This document shows, in pieces, positions 7,174-14,716 of a stretch of DNA of 63,035 bases (position 1 is the first letter of the stretch; each line of letters begins with the position of its first letter). The notes under the pieces were generated by a model that was given only the letters and a program-made list of their open reading frames with translations, was not told the origin of the DNA and searched no databases. The stretch is taken from positions 1-63,035 of the forward strand of contig VGLU01000005.1 of the NCBI GenBank assembly GCA_016882195.1. Reading direction: 5' to 3'. The position numbers and the translations under genes were made by a program. This stretch comes from Thermoproteota archaeon. GTDB taxonomy: Archaea; Thermoproteota; Methanomethylicia; Methanomethylicales; Methanomethylicaceae.

Positions 7174-8385
7174 TTGAACGGGTACCAGACTTTGGCGTAC
7201 GACATAATCGCGCACGAGATGAGCAGGCCTACCATATTCAAGGACGAGTCCAGGCTCTTCCCCGATCACGTACCCATGAACCTCGTGCACAGGGACCCCC
7301 AGCTGAAGTCGCTGAGCAGGATCTTCAAGGTGTTGCTGGAGTCCCCCGGCTCAGTGGCACAGAAGGTGACCTTGGTCGGGGACGTGGGCGTTGGCAAGAC
7401 GGCCGTGGCGAAGAGGTTCGGGTCGACCATGGAGTCCATCGCCAAGGGCAGGGGCACAGACCTCAGGTACGTCCACGTCAACTGCTACAAGGACCGCACC
7501 CTCTTCCTCGTGGTGAAGAAGGTTGCCCAGCAGATACTGCCGAGCATACCCGATAGGGGTTTCTCGGCGCAGGAGCTCTTCGAGAGCCTATGGAAGATAC
7601 TCGAGGAGGAGAACATCTACCTGTTGCTGGCGCTGGACGAGGCCGACTTCCTGCTCTCGGTAGCCGGGGAGAAGGACGCGCCACTCTACTTTCTCTCAAG
7701 GGTGGCCGATGAGTACATTAACAAGCCGCAGAGGCTGAGCCTCATCCTGATCACAAGGAACCTAGAGTTCCTCTCGGATCTGAATAAAAGCGTCCAGAGC
7801 AGCCTGCTCCACAACGTCATAAGGTTCGAGAGGTACACCTCCGAGCAGATCTACGACATAATCCGCGTCAGGGGGTTTGAGGCGCTGAAGGAGGGCACCC
7901 TCGGCGAGGAGGTCCTTGCAATGATCGCCGATATCTCCTCCCCCCAAGGCGACGCGCGGTACGCCCTGGAGCTGCTGTGGAGGGCGGGAAAGTATGCGGA
8001 CGCCGAGGCTGCAGCAAGGGTCCTCCCCGAGCACGTCAGGAAGGCCCAGCTGGACGTCTCACAGTTCCCGATGCACATCGTTATTGAGCTCCCCCTCCAC
8101 GAGAGGCTCTTCCTCCTCTCGGTCGCCAAGGTCCTCAAGAGGAACAGGTCCGCCTACGTCACCATGGGGGAGGTCGAGTCCACGTACCGCCTCCTCTGCG
8201 AGACCAACAAGATAGAGCCAAGGAAGCACACGCAGTCCTGGGAGTACCTGCAGACGCTCAAGAACCTCGGCATACTCTACACGAAGATATCTGGGGCCGG
8301 CTTCAGGGGAAAGACCACACTTATAGGTCTGCTCAACCTCTCGATAGAGGCTGTGGAGAAGGGCCTGTCAAAGCTGGAGGGATGA
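7174..8385 (+). CDS. cdc6: Orc1/Cdc6 replication initiator
   Basis: AAA+ initiator. LFPDHVPMNLVHRDPQLKSL precedes Walker A GDVGVGKTAVAKRF. Walker B is LLLALDEADFLL, sensor-1-like LILITRN follows, and GDARYALELL sits in the lid. The C-terminal roughly 100 residues form a winged helix (NRSAYVTMGEVESTYR). It binds origin DNA and loads MCM. The given TTG start yields 403 residues; ATG 7219 (MSRPTIF) is a strong alternative because a TATA-like cataaatc (7148-7155) predicts initiation near 7178. It stands alone upstream of a small winged-helix gene. I saw no convincing origin-recognition repeats nearby. Confidence 0.88.
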   Translation: MNGYQTLAYDIIAHEMSRPTIFKDESRLFPDHVPMNLVHRDPQLKSLSRIFKVLLESPGSVAQKVTLVGDVGVGKTAVAKRFGSTMESIAKGRGTDLRYVHVNCYKDRTLFLVVKKVAQQILPSIPDRGFSAQELFESLWKILEEENIYLLLALDEADFLLSVAGEKDAPLYFLSRVADEYINKPQRLSLILITRNLEFLSDLNKSVQSSLLHNVIRFERYTSEQIYDIIRVRGFEALKEGTLGEEVLAMIADISSPQGDARYALELLWRAGKYADAEAAARVLPEHVRKAQLDVSQFPMHIVIELPLHERLFLLSVAKVLKRNRSAYVTMGEVESTYRLLCETNKIEPRKHTQSWEYLQTLKNLGILYTKISGAGFRGKTTLIGLLNLSIEAVEKGLSKLEG

Positions 8386-8388
8386 GGA

Positions 8389-8655
8389 TTGTCTGTTGAG
8401 GAGATATTCTCTTCGAAGGGTAGGGTCAAGGTGCTGAAGTCGCTCGCCGAGAGGGGCGAGATGAACATATCCGAGATAACGCGCAAGACCAACCTGAACC
8501 ACACGACCACCTCCGCGCACCTGCGGAGGCTCTGTGACCTCGGCATAGTCGAGGAGAAGAGGTTTGGAAGGATAAGGATCTTCCGGTTCAAGAAGGAGGA
8601 TCCGAGGGCGTGGGCAGTCCAAACACTCTTCGAGTCGTTCAAGAAGGGGGTCTAG
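8389..8655 (+). CDS. Small winged-helix (ArsR-like) DNA-binding protein
   Basis: 88 residues, nearly all one winged helix-turn-helix. RVKVLKSLAERGEMNISEI leads to the recognition segment TRKTNLNHTTTSAHLRRLCD, then a wing with EEKRFGRIRIFRF. There are no metal-binding cysteines, so sensing is not by a classical ArsR thiol site. The start is a TTG three bases after the cdc6 stop, with purine-rich gagggatgagga before it. It lies between cdc6 and the molybdopterin genes and could regulate either; the sequence does not decide. Confidence 0.75.
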   Translation: MSVEEIFSSKGRVKVLKSLAERGEMNISEITRKTNLNHTTTSAHLRRLCDLGIVEEKRFGRIRIFRFKKEDPRAWAVQTLFESFKKGV

Positions 8656-8670
8656 AACACGAGCGTCAGG

Positions 8671-9117
8671 ATGGTTGACATCAGCGCCAAAGAGCCCTTG
8701 ATAAGGGAGGCGTCCGCGACAGGCGTGATCCGCCTCAAGGGCACGACGGTCGACCGGATAAAGGGTAACAAGATCGAGAAGGGGGACGTCTTGGCGGTCG
8801 CCAGGGTCGCCGCGATCCAAGCGGTAAAGAGCACCCCCAACATTATCCCCCTCTGCCACCAGATACCGATAGAGCACGTGGGCGTCGAGTTCGACCTCCG
8901 GGGCGAGGAGGTGAAGGTCACGGTGAAGGTGAAGGCGTCGGCTAAGACTGGCGTGGAGATGGAGGCCCTCGCCGGCGTCTCGGCTGCACTACTGACCGTC
9001 TGGGACATGACGAAGAAGTACGAGAAGGACGAGAACGGTCAATACCCGACGACCCTGATCAAGGAGATACGGGTAGTTGAGAAGCGCAAAGGGGCCTGTG
9101 GGGGACGACCGCAATGA
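8671..9117 (+). CDS. moaC: Cyclic pyranopterin monophosphate synthase
   Basis: Second step of molybdenum/tungsten cofactor synthesis, converting 3',8-cyclo-7,8-dihydro-GTP to cyclic pyranopterin monophosphate. 148 residues. PLCHQIPIEH is the invariant active-site segment, and the C-terminal ALAGVSAALLTVWDMTKKYEKD carries the conserved aspartate-lysine pair. The start ATG lies 15 bases after the winged-helix gene. The stop overlaps the moaB start (ATGA, 9114-9117). With moaA downstream, the window contains both enzymes that make the pterin precursor. Confidence 0.93.
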   Translation: MVDISAKEPLIREASATGVIRLKGTTVDRIKGNKIEKGDVLAVARVAAIQAVKSTPNIIPLCHQIPIEHVGVEFDLRGEEVKVTVKVKASAKTGVEMEALAGVSAALLTVWDMTKKYEKDENGQYPTTLIKEIRVVEKRKGACGGRPQ

Positions 9118-9638
9118 GGAGCGGAGACCACCATGCGGATCTGCCCAAGGACCTTAGGTTCCTGATAATAATAACGAGTGACACCATCATCTCAAAGAGA
9201 TCCAAGGGCGAGGGCCTCCAGGATGTCAGCGGCGAGGTCGCCGCCTCCCTAATCAAGGGTGCTGGATTCACGGTAGTCGACAAGGTCTACCTTCCCAACG
9301 ACGTCAGGTCCATAAGGGAGGAGATCCGCTCCGCGGCATCCAAGGGTTCTGCCGATGTTATCATAATCAGCGGCGGTACAGGTCTGGGCAGCAGGGACGT
9401 CACCGTGGAGGCGGTAACACCGTTACTGGAGAAGGTCCTCCTAGGCTTCGGGGAGCTCTTCAGGCGCCTCTCTTACGAGTCGGTGGGAACCTCCGCTATC
9501 GCGTCTAGGGCGCTCGCCGGCGTTTCCAATGGTGTTCTGTTATTCGCCCTCCCAGGCTCGCCGGACGCCGTGAGGCTTGCCTTGGAGAGGGTAATCCTCC
9601 CAGAGTCGCCCCACCTGCTGAAGATGGCCAGAAGATGA
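9114..9638 (+). CDS. moaB: Molybdenum cofactor biosynthesis protein, MoaB/MogA family
   Basis: 174 residues of the MoCF_biosynth fold, which adenylylates molybdopterin before metal insertion. FLIIITSDTIISKRSKGEGLQ occupies the N-terminus and IIISGGTGLGSRDVTVEAV is the signature glycine-rich loop with catalytic aspartate. GELFRRLSYESVGTSAIASR and LFALPGSPDAVRLALE complete the family pattern. It is translationally coupled to moaC through a 4-base overlap. Confidence 0.9.
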   Translation: MRSGDHHADLPKDLRFLIIITSDTIISKRSKGEGLQDVSGEVAASLIKGAGFTVVDKVYLPNDVRSIREEIRSAASKGSADVIIISGGTGLGSRDVTVEAVTPLLEKVLLGFGELFRRLSYESVGTSAIASRALAGVSNGVLLFALPGSPDAVRLALERVILPESPHLLKMARR

Positions 9639-9680
9639 AGATTTAAGTCACCGCTAAATGTTGTGCATGTAGTGTCCAGC

Positions 9681-10199
9681 ATGAGACCAAAGATCCTGGC
9701 GCTATGCTTTGTGGCACCTGGTAGCGGTTACGGTAAGACCGAGCTGATCGAGAGAATGGTCGTTGCGCTCTCAAAACTCAAAATCAAGGTCTGTGTCCTC
9801 AAGCACTCAGGGCATGACCTTGAGCCCGATAAGGATAAGGATACTTGGCGATTCAGAAAGGCAGGTGCCGCCGCCTCCGCGGTCATAACCGGGGAGGGTC
9901 TAGCCACATTCTTCGTTCCCAAAAGTTCGCTGGAGGAAGCCATCAACCTACTCGATGGACTAGGGCCGGATCTGATCCTCTGCGAGGGCTTCAGGGGGTC
10001 AACCCTGCCCAAGATCCTTATATTGAAGGAGGAGGACGAGTTCGGGGTCCTGCCCTCGCTGGAGTCGGTGGTGGCGGTGGTCTTTGATGGGCAGGCGCCG
10101 GGCTGGGTCAAGATCCCTGTGCTGAAGAAAGATCCGAGGGCTGTAGCGGAGTTCGTGCTGAAGTACTACAGGAAGACCAAGGAGGCCGGGGAGGGTTGA
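9681..10199 (+). CDS. mobB: Molybdopterin-guanine dinucleotide biosynthesis adaptor MobB
   Basis: P-loop GTPase that assists attachment of GMP to molybdopterin. Walker A reads APGSGYGKTELIERM, followed by LKHSGHDLEPDKDKDTWRFRKAG, the MobB signature in which the histidine and aspartates are conserved. LILCEGFRGSTLPKILILK is the GTPase D/E-G motif. The start is set at ATG 9681 because TATA-like atttaagt (9641-9648) predicts initiation near 9671; a GTG at 9663 is also in frame. The stop overlaps the TTG of moaA (10196-10199). Confidence 0.88.
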   Translation: MRPKILALCFVAPGSGYGKTELIERMVVALSKLKIKVCVLKHSGHDLEPDKDKDTWRFRKAGAAASAVITGEGLATFFVPKSSLEEAINLLDGLGPDLILCEGFRGSTLPKILILKEEDEFGVLPSLESVVAVVFDGQAPGWVKIPVLKKDPRAVAEFVLKYYRKTKEAGEG

Positions 10200-11107
10200 T
10201 AGATCCCTACGGGCGGGTCGTTAGTGGGCTCAGGGTCAGCCTTACCCAGAGGTGCAACCTGAACTGCACCTACTGCCACCACGAGGGCGAGGGCGCCAGC
10301 GGAATTGAGATGACGACGGACGAGGTCCTGAGGATAGTTAGCGTGGCCAGATCCTTGGGCGTGAGGAGGGTAAAGTACACCGGCGGAGAGCCTCTCCTGA
10401 GGCGCGACATAAAAGAGATAATTAAAGGAACCACTTCCATGGACCTAGAAGACGTCGCCATAACAACCAATGGCTCACTGCTGAAACAACACGCCCAGAA
10501 CCTTGTGGACGCTGGCCTGCACCGACTAAATATCTCCCTCCCCAGCATAAGACCCGAGGTCTACCGCTCCCTTACCGGCGGGAGCCTGGACGATGCGATG
10601 GAGGGCGTAATGGAAGCCAAAGGCCTAGGCATGGAGATCAAGGTGAACGTCGTCATGATGAAGGGGGTCAACGAGGGCGAGATAGACCCGCTCCTCGAGT
10701 TCGCAAAATCCCTCCACGGCGGCCTCCAGCTCATAGAGCTCGAGGACCTGAACCTTGAAGCGTCTTTCTTTGAGAAGTACCACTTGGACCTCTCCGATAT
10801 CGAGGAGCAACTCGCAAAGAGGACCGGTCACGTCATAGAGCGTGAAGACATGAACCGCAGGAGGAGGTATGCCATAAACGGGCTCCCGGTGGAGGTCGTG
10901 CGCCCAATAAACAACCCTCAGTTCTGCATGAGGTGCTCGCGGCTGAGGGTGACGAGTGACGGGAAGCTGAAGCCTTGCCTAATGAGGTCAGATAACCTGA
11001 TCGACCTGCTGGGCCCCATGAGGAAGGGCAACTCCGACGGGGCGCTGAAGGGGCTATTCCTCAAGGCCCTGAATCTCAGGTCTCCTTATTATCTTCAGCC
11101 CAGCTGA
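10196..11107 (+). CDS. moaA: GTP 3',8-cyclase (radical SAM)
   Basis: First step of molybdopterin synthesis. The N-terminal radical SAM motif is CNLNCTYCHHEG, followed by VRRVKYTGGEPLLRRDI. The C-terminal second cluster is formed by CMRCSRLRVTSDGKLKPCL, the hallmark of MoaA. 303 residues is normal. TTG 10196 starts within the mobB stop, so moaC, moaB, mobB and moaA form a continuous cluster with a possible internal promoter before mobB. Its 3' end overlaps the convergent rfcL gene by 32 bases. Confidence 0.93.
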   Translation: MIDPYGRVVSGLRVSLTQRCNLNCTYCHHEGEGASGIEMTTDEVLRIVSVARSLGVRRVKYTGGEPLLRRDIKEIIKGTTSMDLEDVAITTNGSLLKQHAQNLVDAGLHRLNISLPSIRPEVYRSLTGGSLDDAMEGVMEAKGLGMEIKVNVVMMKGVNEGEIDPLLEFAKSLHGGLQLIELEDLNLEASFFEKYHLDLSDIEEQLAKRTGHVIEREDMNRRRRYAINGLPVEVVRPINNPQFCMRCSRLRVTSDGKLKPCLMRSDNLIDLLGPMRKGNSDGALKGLFLKALNLRSPYYLQPS

Positions 11108-12275
11108 GGATGCCCTTCGGAAGCTTGCCCTTCTCTGCCATTATCTCCATGTAGGGGAGGTACTCCGTCGCCACCTTCTTAACGGATGCATGCGCCTCTC
11201 TTCCTATCGCCTTTAAAACTTCCCTCTTCCTCCCCCTGAGCTCCTTGCTCTGGCTGAGCATGCCTATCCTCCTCGGGAAGTTGTACCTGGTAAACCTGTA
11301 GGGCCCCCTCCTCGCCAGGGCGGCCCCACCCGTTGCGAGCTCCATGGCGTACCCCATCAGGTCCCACATCTGCCTCCTCTTCACCCTGCCCATGAATATG
11401 TCCGCCTTGGAGAACCAGTCGTAGGCCTCAGCCCTCTCCTCAGGATCGGTGTACTGGTTGGGTATGTTCTCGTTGATCCACTGCAAGACCATCTCGGAGT
11501 CCACCGAGGATCCCTCGAGGGCAAGCTTGGCCTCCAGGCAGCCCTCGGCTGAGAAGACGTCCCTCATTACGTCGAATATGCCCTTCTCTTGGACCCTCCC
11601 GGCAAGCAGACCCACGTCGCCGTCTCTGAGGATCCTCTGCCCCTCTGCAAGCATCTGAAGGTCGTTGATGGCAGCCCTCAGATCGCCCCCAGCCCTCTCA
11701 GCAACCCTCTTTATCAGAGCATCATCCACCGTGACATTGGCGAGCCTTGCAATCCTTTTTAACTGCACCTCCACGCTCGGCCTCCTTATCCTTCTAAACT
11801 GGATCATTTCGCAGATGTCCCTCAGGGGTCTGAACCTCGGGTCCCATGGGTCGTTGACAGCGAGAACGACCGGGTACCGCGTCTCCTTTAGGATTCCAAG
11901 GATCGCCCCCAGCCCTCCCCTGTCCTCCCTGCCGGATATCCCGTCAAGCTCGTCAAAGAATACGAGCTTCCCGCTCCTTCCGAATAATGAGGCCTGGAGC
12001 GTTGCACCGCCCGCCATCTTATTGACAAGCTCCTCGGTCCTAAAGTCGCTTGCGTTCATCTCTATAAGCTCCAGATCGAGTGCCCTCGCCACAATGCCGA
12101 CGGAGAGCGTCTTGCCCGTCCCGGGGGGACCGCTCAGCAGCGCCGCCCTCTTAACTGCACCTCTGCCCTCAATTCTGGCCTTTATCCAGTTGAGAAGCTG
12201 CTCTGCCGCTGCGTAGTTCCCAGCTATCTCCTGCAACGTCTTTGGCTTGAAACGCTCTGCCCAGGGAAGGCTCAA
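11076..12275 (-). CDS. rfcL: Replication factor C large subunit
   Basis: 399-residue clamp-loader subunit that, with RfcS, opens the PCNA ring at primer ends. Walker A is LLSGPPGTGKTLSVGI, Walker B LVFFDELDGISG, and sensor-like VVLAVNDPWDPRF follows. The C-terminal collar region runs to MEIMAEKGKLPKGI. A PIP-like PCNA-binding tail is not evident at the extreme C-terminus. The gene starts inside the rfcS stop (4-base overlap at 12272-12275), giving an rfcS-rfcL operon. Its 3' end runs into moaA by 32 bases. Confidence 0.93.
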   Translation of the reverse strand: MSLPWAERFKPKTLQEIAGNYAAAEQLLNWIKARIEGRGAVKRAALLSGPPGTGKTLSVGIVARALDLELIEMNASDFRTEELVNKMAGGATLQASLFGRSGKLVFFDELDGISGREDRGGLGAILGILKETRYPVVLAVNDPWDPRFRPLRDICEMIQFRRIRRPSVEVQLKRIARLANVTVDDALIKRVAERAGGDLRAAINDLQMLAEGQRILRDGDVGLLAGRVQEKGIFDVMRDVFSAEGCLEAKLALEGSSVDSEMVLQWINENIPNQYTDPEERAEAYDWFSKADIFMGRVKRRQMWDLMGYAMELATGGAALARRGPYRFTRYNFPRRIGMLSQSKELRGRKREVLKAIGREAHASVKKVATEYLPYMEIMAEKGKLPKGILSWAEDNKET

Positions 12276-13234
12276 TGCCCTCTCTCCTTGCTGCTCCTAC
12301 CGATCATCGCGATCTTCGCCAGCACAGCGTTCATCTGAACCTCGTCGCTCCCGCCCTCCAGAAGCCTGTACTCTGCCTCGCCCACGACCTCGATGAGTTG
12401 GAGCTTCGCCCGCTCATCAAGTTCAAGGCCTAGGAGCTCCCTGTGGACCTGCTTGACTATGTCCAGACCAGAGAGGCCGTACTCAACCATCAGCTTTACG
12501 GTATCGTTCCTCGCCGCGTTGAAATCGCCATCAAGCGCCTTCTCAAGCATCTCCCTGAGCTCCTTCGGGCTCACCCTGCCAGCGATCCTGTAGATGCCCT
12601 TCTCGTCAATTTTTTCCCCAACCGCGGCCGCCGATTGGAGCATGTTGACAACCCTCCTCAGGTCTCCCCCTCCTACGTAGATTAGTGCCTCCAGGCCGCT
12701 CGGTGTGATCTCCACATTCTCTGCGCCGCAGATGTGCCTCACCCTAGCCTTGACGTCCTCTGGCTTGAGGGGGGCGAACCTGAAGAAGGCACACCTGGAC
12801 TGTATGGGCTCGATGATCTTGCTGAAGTAGTTGCAAGCGAGGATGAACCTGCACGTGTTTGTGTACATCTCCATGGTGCGCCTCAGCGCCTGCTGGGCGT
12901 CCGGCGTCATATTGTCCGCCTCGTCGAGTACGAGGATCTTGAAGGGCGCCTCTGCCATGCTTATAGTCCTGGCAAAGTCCTTCACGGTCGTCCGGACGAC
13001 ATCGATCCCCCTCTCGTCGCTGGCGTTGAGCTCTAGGTAATTCTTGTGGTAATTCTTTCCGAAGAGATCCATGGCGAGGCAGAGGGCGGCCGTGGTCTTC
13101 CCGGTGCCGGGCGGGCCAGCGAAGAGGCAGTTCGGCATGGACTTCTCCTTTACGAACCGCTCGAGGCGCTCGATTATCTCCTTCTGATTTACGATCTCGT
13201 GGAGTGTTCTGGGGCGGTACTTCTCCGTCCACAT
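12272..13234 (-). CDS. rfcS: Replication factor C small subunit
   Basis: 320 residues. WTEKYRPRTLHEIVNQ at the start, Walker A FAGPPGTGKTTAALCLA, Walker B LVLDEADNMTPDAQQALRR, and the SRC motif IIEPIQSRCAFFRF carrying the arginine finger. RGIDVVR and RFILACNYFSKI are further RFC boxes. No intein interrupts the Walker motifs, unlike the MCM gene nearby. First gene of the rfcS-rfcL pair; the region upstream (13235-13401) is shared with the divergent ECF gene. Confidence 0.95.
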   Translation of the reverse strand: MWTEKYRPRTLHEIVNQKEIIERLERFVKEKSMPNCLFAGPPGTGKTTAALCLAMDLFGKNYHKNYLELNASDERGIDVVRTTVKDFARTISMAEAPFKILVLDEADNMTPDAQQALRRTMEMYTNTCRFILACNYFSKIIEPIQSRCAFFRFAPLKPEDVKARVRHICGAENVEITPSGLEALIYVGGGDLRRVVNMLQSAAAVGEKIDEKGIYRIAGRVSPKELREMLEKALDGDFNAARNDTVKLMVEYGLSGLDIVKQVHRELLGLELDERAKLQLIEVVGEAEYRLLEGGSDEVQMNAVLAKIAMIGRSSKERGH

Positions 13235-13401
13235 GACTTCATGTAATTCTGACAGCTTTACGACCTCCTTCTCCCTTCTCCTTCTAATCGGTCAGATATT
13301 TAACCCCTATCAAACGCAAAAATAACTGAGCGAAGCCACAAAATTTACAGAGAAACACATTTTTATGTGAATGCCCGCCTTTCTTCCACAGAGGGAAAAT
13401 C

Positions 13402-14115
13402 TTGCTCAGGGCCAGGACGATACCGCTCTTCGCCTTCTACACGGGGCTGGTGGCGGTATCGACTCTTATATTTACAGTATACGTCCCCGCAACGAGGGGG
13501 TACTTCAACATAGGCGAGTCCGCCGTCTACATCGTTGCGCTCCTGGCTGGTCCCTATGCCGGCGCCTTCGCCGGCGGCGTGGGTTCCATGATTGCCGATC
13601 TGATCCTAGGATACTTCTTCTTCGCACCAGCTACTCTTGTGATAAAGGGCGTGGAGGGGGGCGTGCTCGGCCTTCTCGCCAGCAGAAGGCCCCAACTGAC
13701 ACCGAGGTACTGGCGCCTCCTCTCCCTCCTTGTGGGGGTTGTCCTTTCTTCCTCCGTATACCTCCTCGGCACCGCCTACTACGTGGGCACCTCGGAGATC
13801 TCTTTTGGTCTGCCGGGCTTCGGTACCTCCTTCACCGTGAACATGACGCATGCACTGTGGGCCCTCGTCGGGCTGGTAGCTGGCGCCATAGTGGTCCTCA
13901 TCTCCTTTATTACCCGGCCAGAGGTTGGGTGGCTCGTGCTATCCGCCGCAGCGTCAGGCTTCCTTATGGTTCTTGGCTACTATCTCTACGAGGAGTTCGT
14001 CCTGGGCTACGTCGCATTAGCCGAGGTCCCGTTCAATGTGGGGCAGGTTCTTGTGGGGATAATTATAGCGATACCGGCGTACAATTCACTCAGAGCATTG
14101 CAGAGAACCAAATAA
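13402..14115 (+). CDS. ECF transporter substrate-binding (S) component
   Basis: 237-residue integral membrane protein with about six hydrophobic segments. GYFNIGESAVYIVALLAGPY, then AGAFAGGVGSMIADLILGY, then FAPATLVIKGVEGG match the S-component core of vitamin importers. No EcfA ATPase or EcfT transmembrane gene is in the window, so it would need a shared module encoded elsewhere. The substrate cannot be assigned from sequence. The start is TTG 13402, preceded by gaggg; no ATG fits the frame. It lies between rfc and gins without obvious functional link. Confidence 0.72.
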   Translation: MLRARTIPLFAFYTGLVAVSTLIFTVYVPATRGYFNIGESAVYIVALLAGPYAGAFAGGVGSMIADLILGYFFFAPATLVIKGVEGGVLGLLASRRPQLTPRYWRLLSLLVGVVLSSSVYLLGTAYYVGTSEISFGLPGFGTSFTVNMTHALWALVGLVAGAIVVLISFITRPEVGWLVLSAAASGFLMVLGYYLYEEFVLGYVALAEVPFNVGQVLVGIIIAIPAYNSLRALQRTK

Positions 14116-14146
14116 CTTAATTGGGGTATGAGAGAGAGATCTGAGT

Positions 14147-14716
14147 ATGTCTCGCAGGGCGTCCGAGGATATCAAATCTTCACAGTTCCTCTACGAGGAG
14201 GAGCCGGTCGGCGTTATCTTCCAGAAGCCCCTTCCCGCCACAAAGATCGGAGGCCTGCAGGTGGGCGCCTTCGTGGAGGGCAACGAGGCGAGGCTTCCGC
14301 TCTGGGCTGCCAAGGCGCTGGAGGCCGAGGGGGTCGTGAAGCTGAGGCTTGACGAGACCCAGCAGCTGAAGTCCAGCGATCTCTACAAACTCTGCTGGAG
14401 GGAGGAGAGGAACGAGACGCTCTCCCAGCTGCCCCCGCACTTCTACCCGAGGCTCAGGGGTCTCATCCTCACGCTGAACTCAAGCATAAGGCAGAACCCT
14501 ACGCAAACCACTCTCAACGAGCAGAGGCAGGCCTTTATGAAGGCGCAGGACCTCATTAACTGCAGACTGCAAAAGGTACTCCACCTGTCCTTCGAGAGGA
14601 ACCCTGCTAAGGCCGTCATCGACACGCTGGAGCCGGAGGAGAGGACCCTCTTCAACGTTCTTAGATCTGAGATAGAGGACTGGAGGCAGAAGATCCTCAC
14701 CGAAGAGACGAGGTGA
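14147..14716 (+). CDS. gins23: GINS complex subunit, Gins23 type
   Basis: 189 residues. The small beta-rich B domain comes first ([20 protein letters not shown] to about residue 65), followed by the helical A domain ([20 protein letters not shown] onward). This B-A order defines the Psf2/Psf3-like Gins23 class rather than Gins15. GINS joins MCM and Cdc45/GAN in the replicative helicase complex. The stop overlaps the GTG start of mcm, so helicase and activator are translationally coupled. Confidence 0.82.
   Translation: MSRRASEDIKSSQFLYEEEPVGVIFQKPLPATKIGGLQVGAFVEGNEARLPLWAAKALEAEGVVKLRLDETQQLKSSDLYKLCWREERNETLSQLPPHFYPRLRGLILTLNSSIRQNPTQTTLNEQRQAFMKAQDLINCRLQKVLHLSFERNPAKAVIDTLEPEERTLFNVLRSEIEDWRQKILTEETR

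Noticed and set aside
7100-7219. Replication origin upstream of cdc6
   Set aside because: Only about 75 AT-rich bases are available and no repeated origin-recognition-box-like sequences or long AT tract are visible.
13371-14120. Plus-strand ORF starting with ATG at 13371
   Set aside because: Arg/Ser-rich shadow of the ECF S-component frame, which has convincing membrane helices and family motifs.
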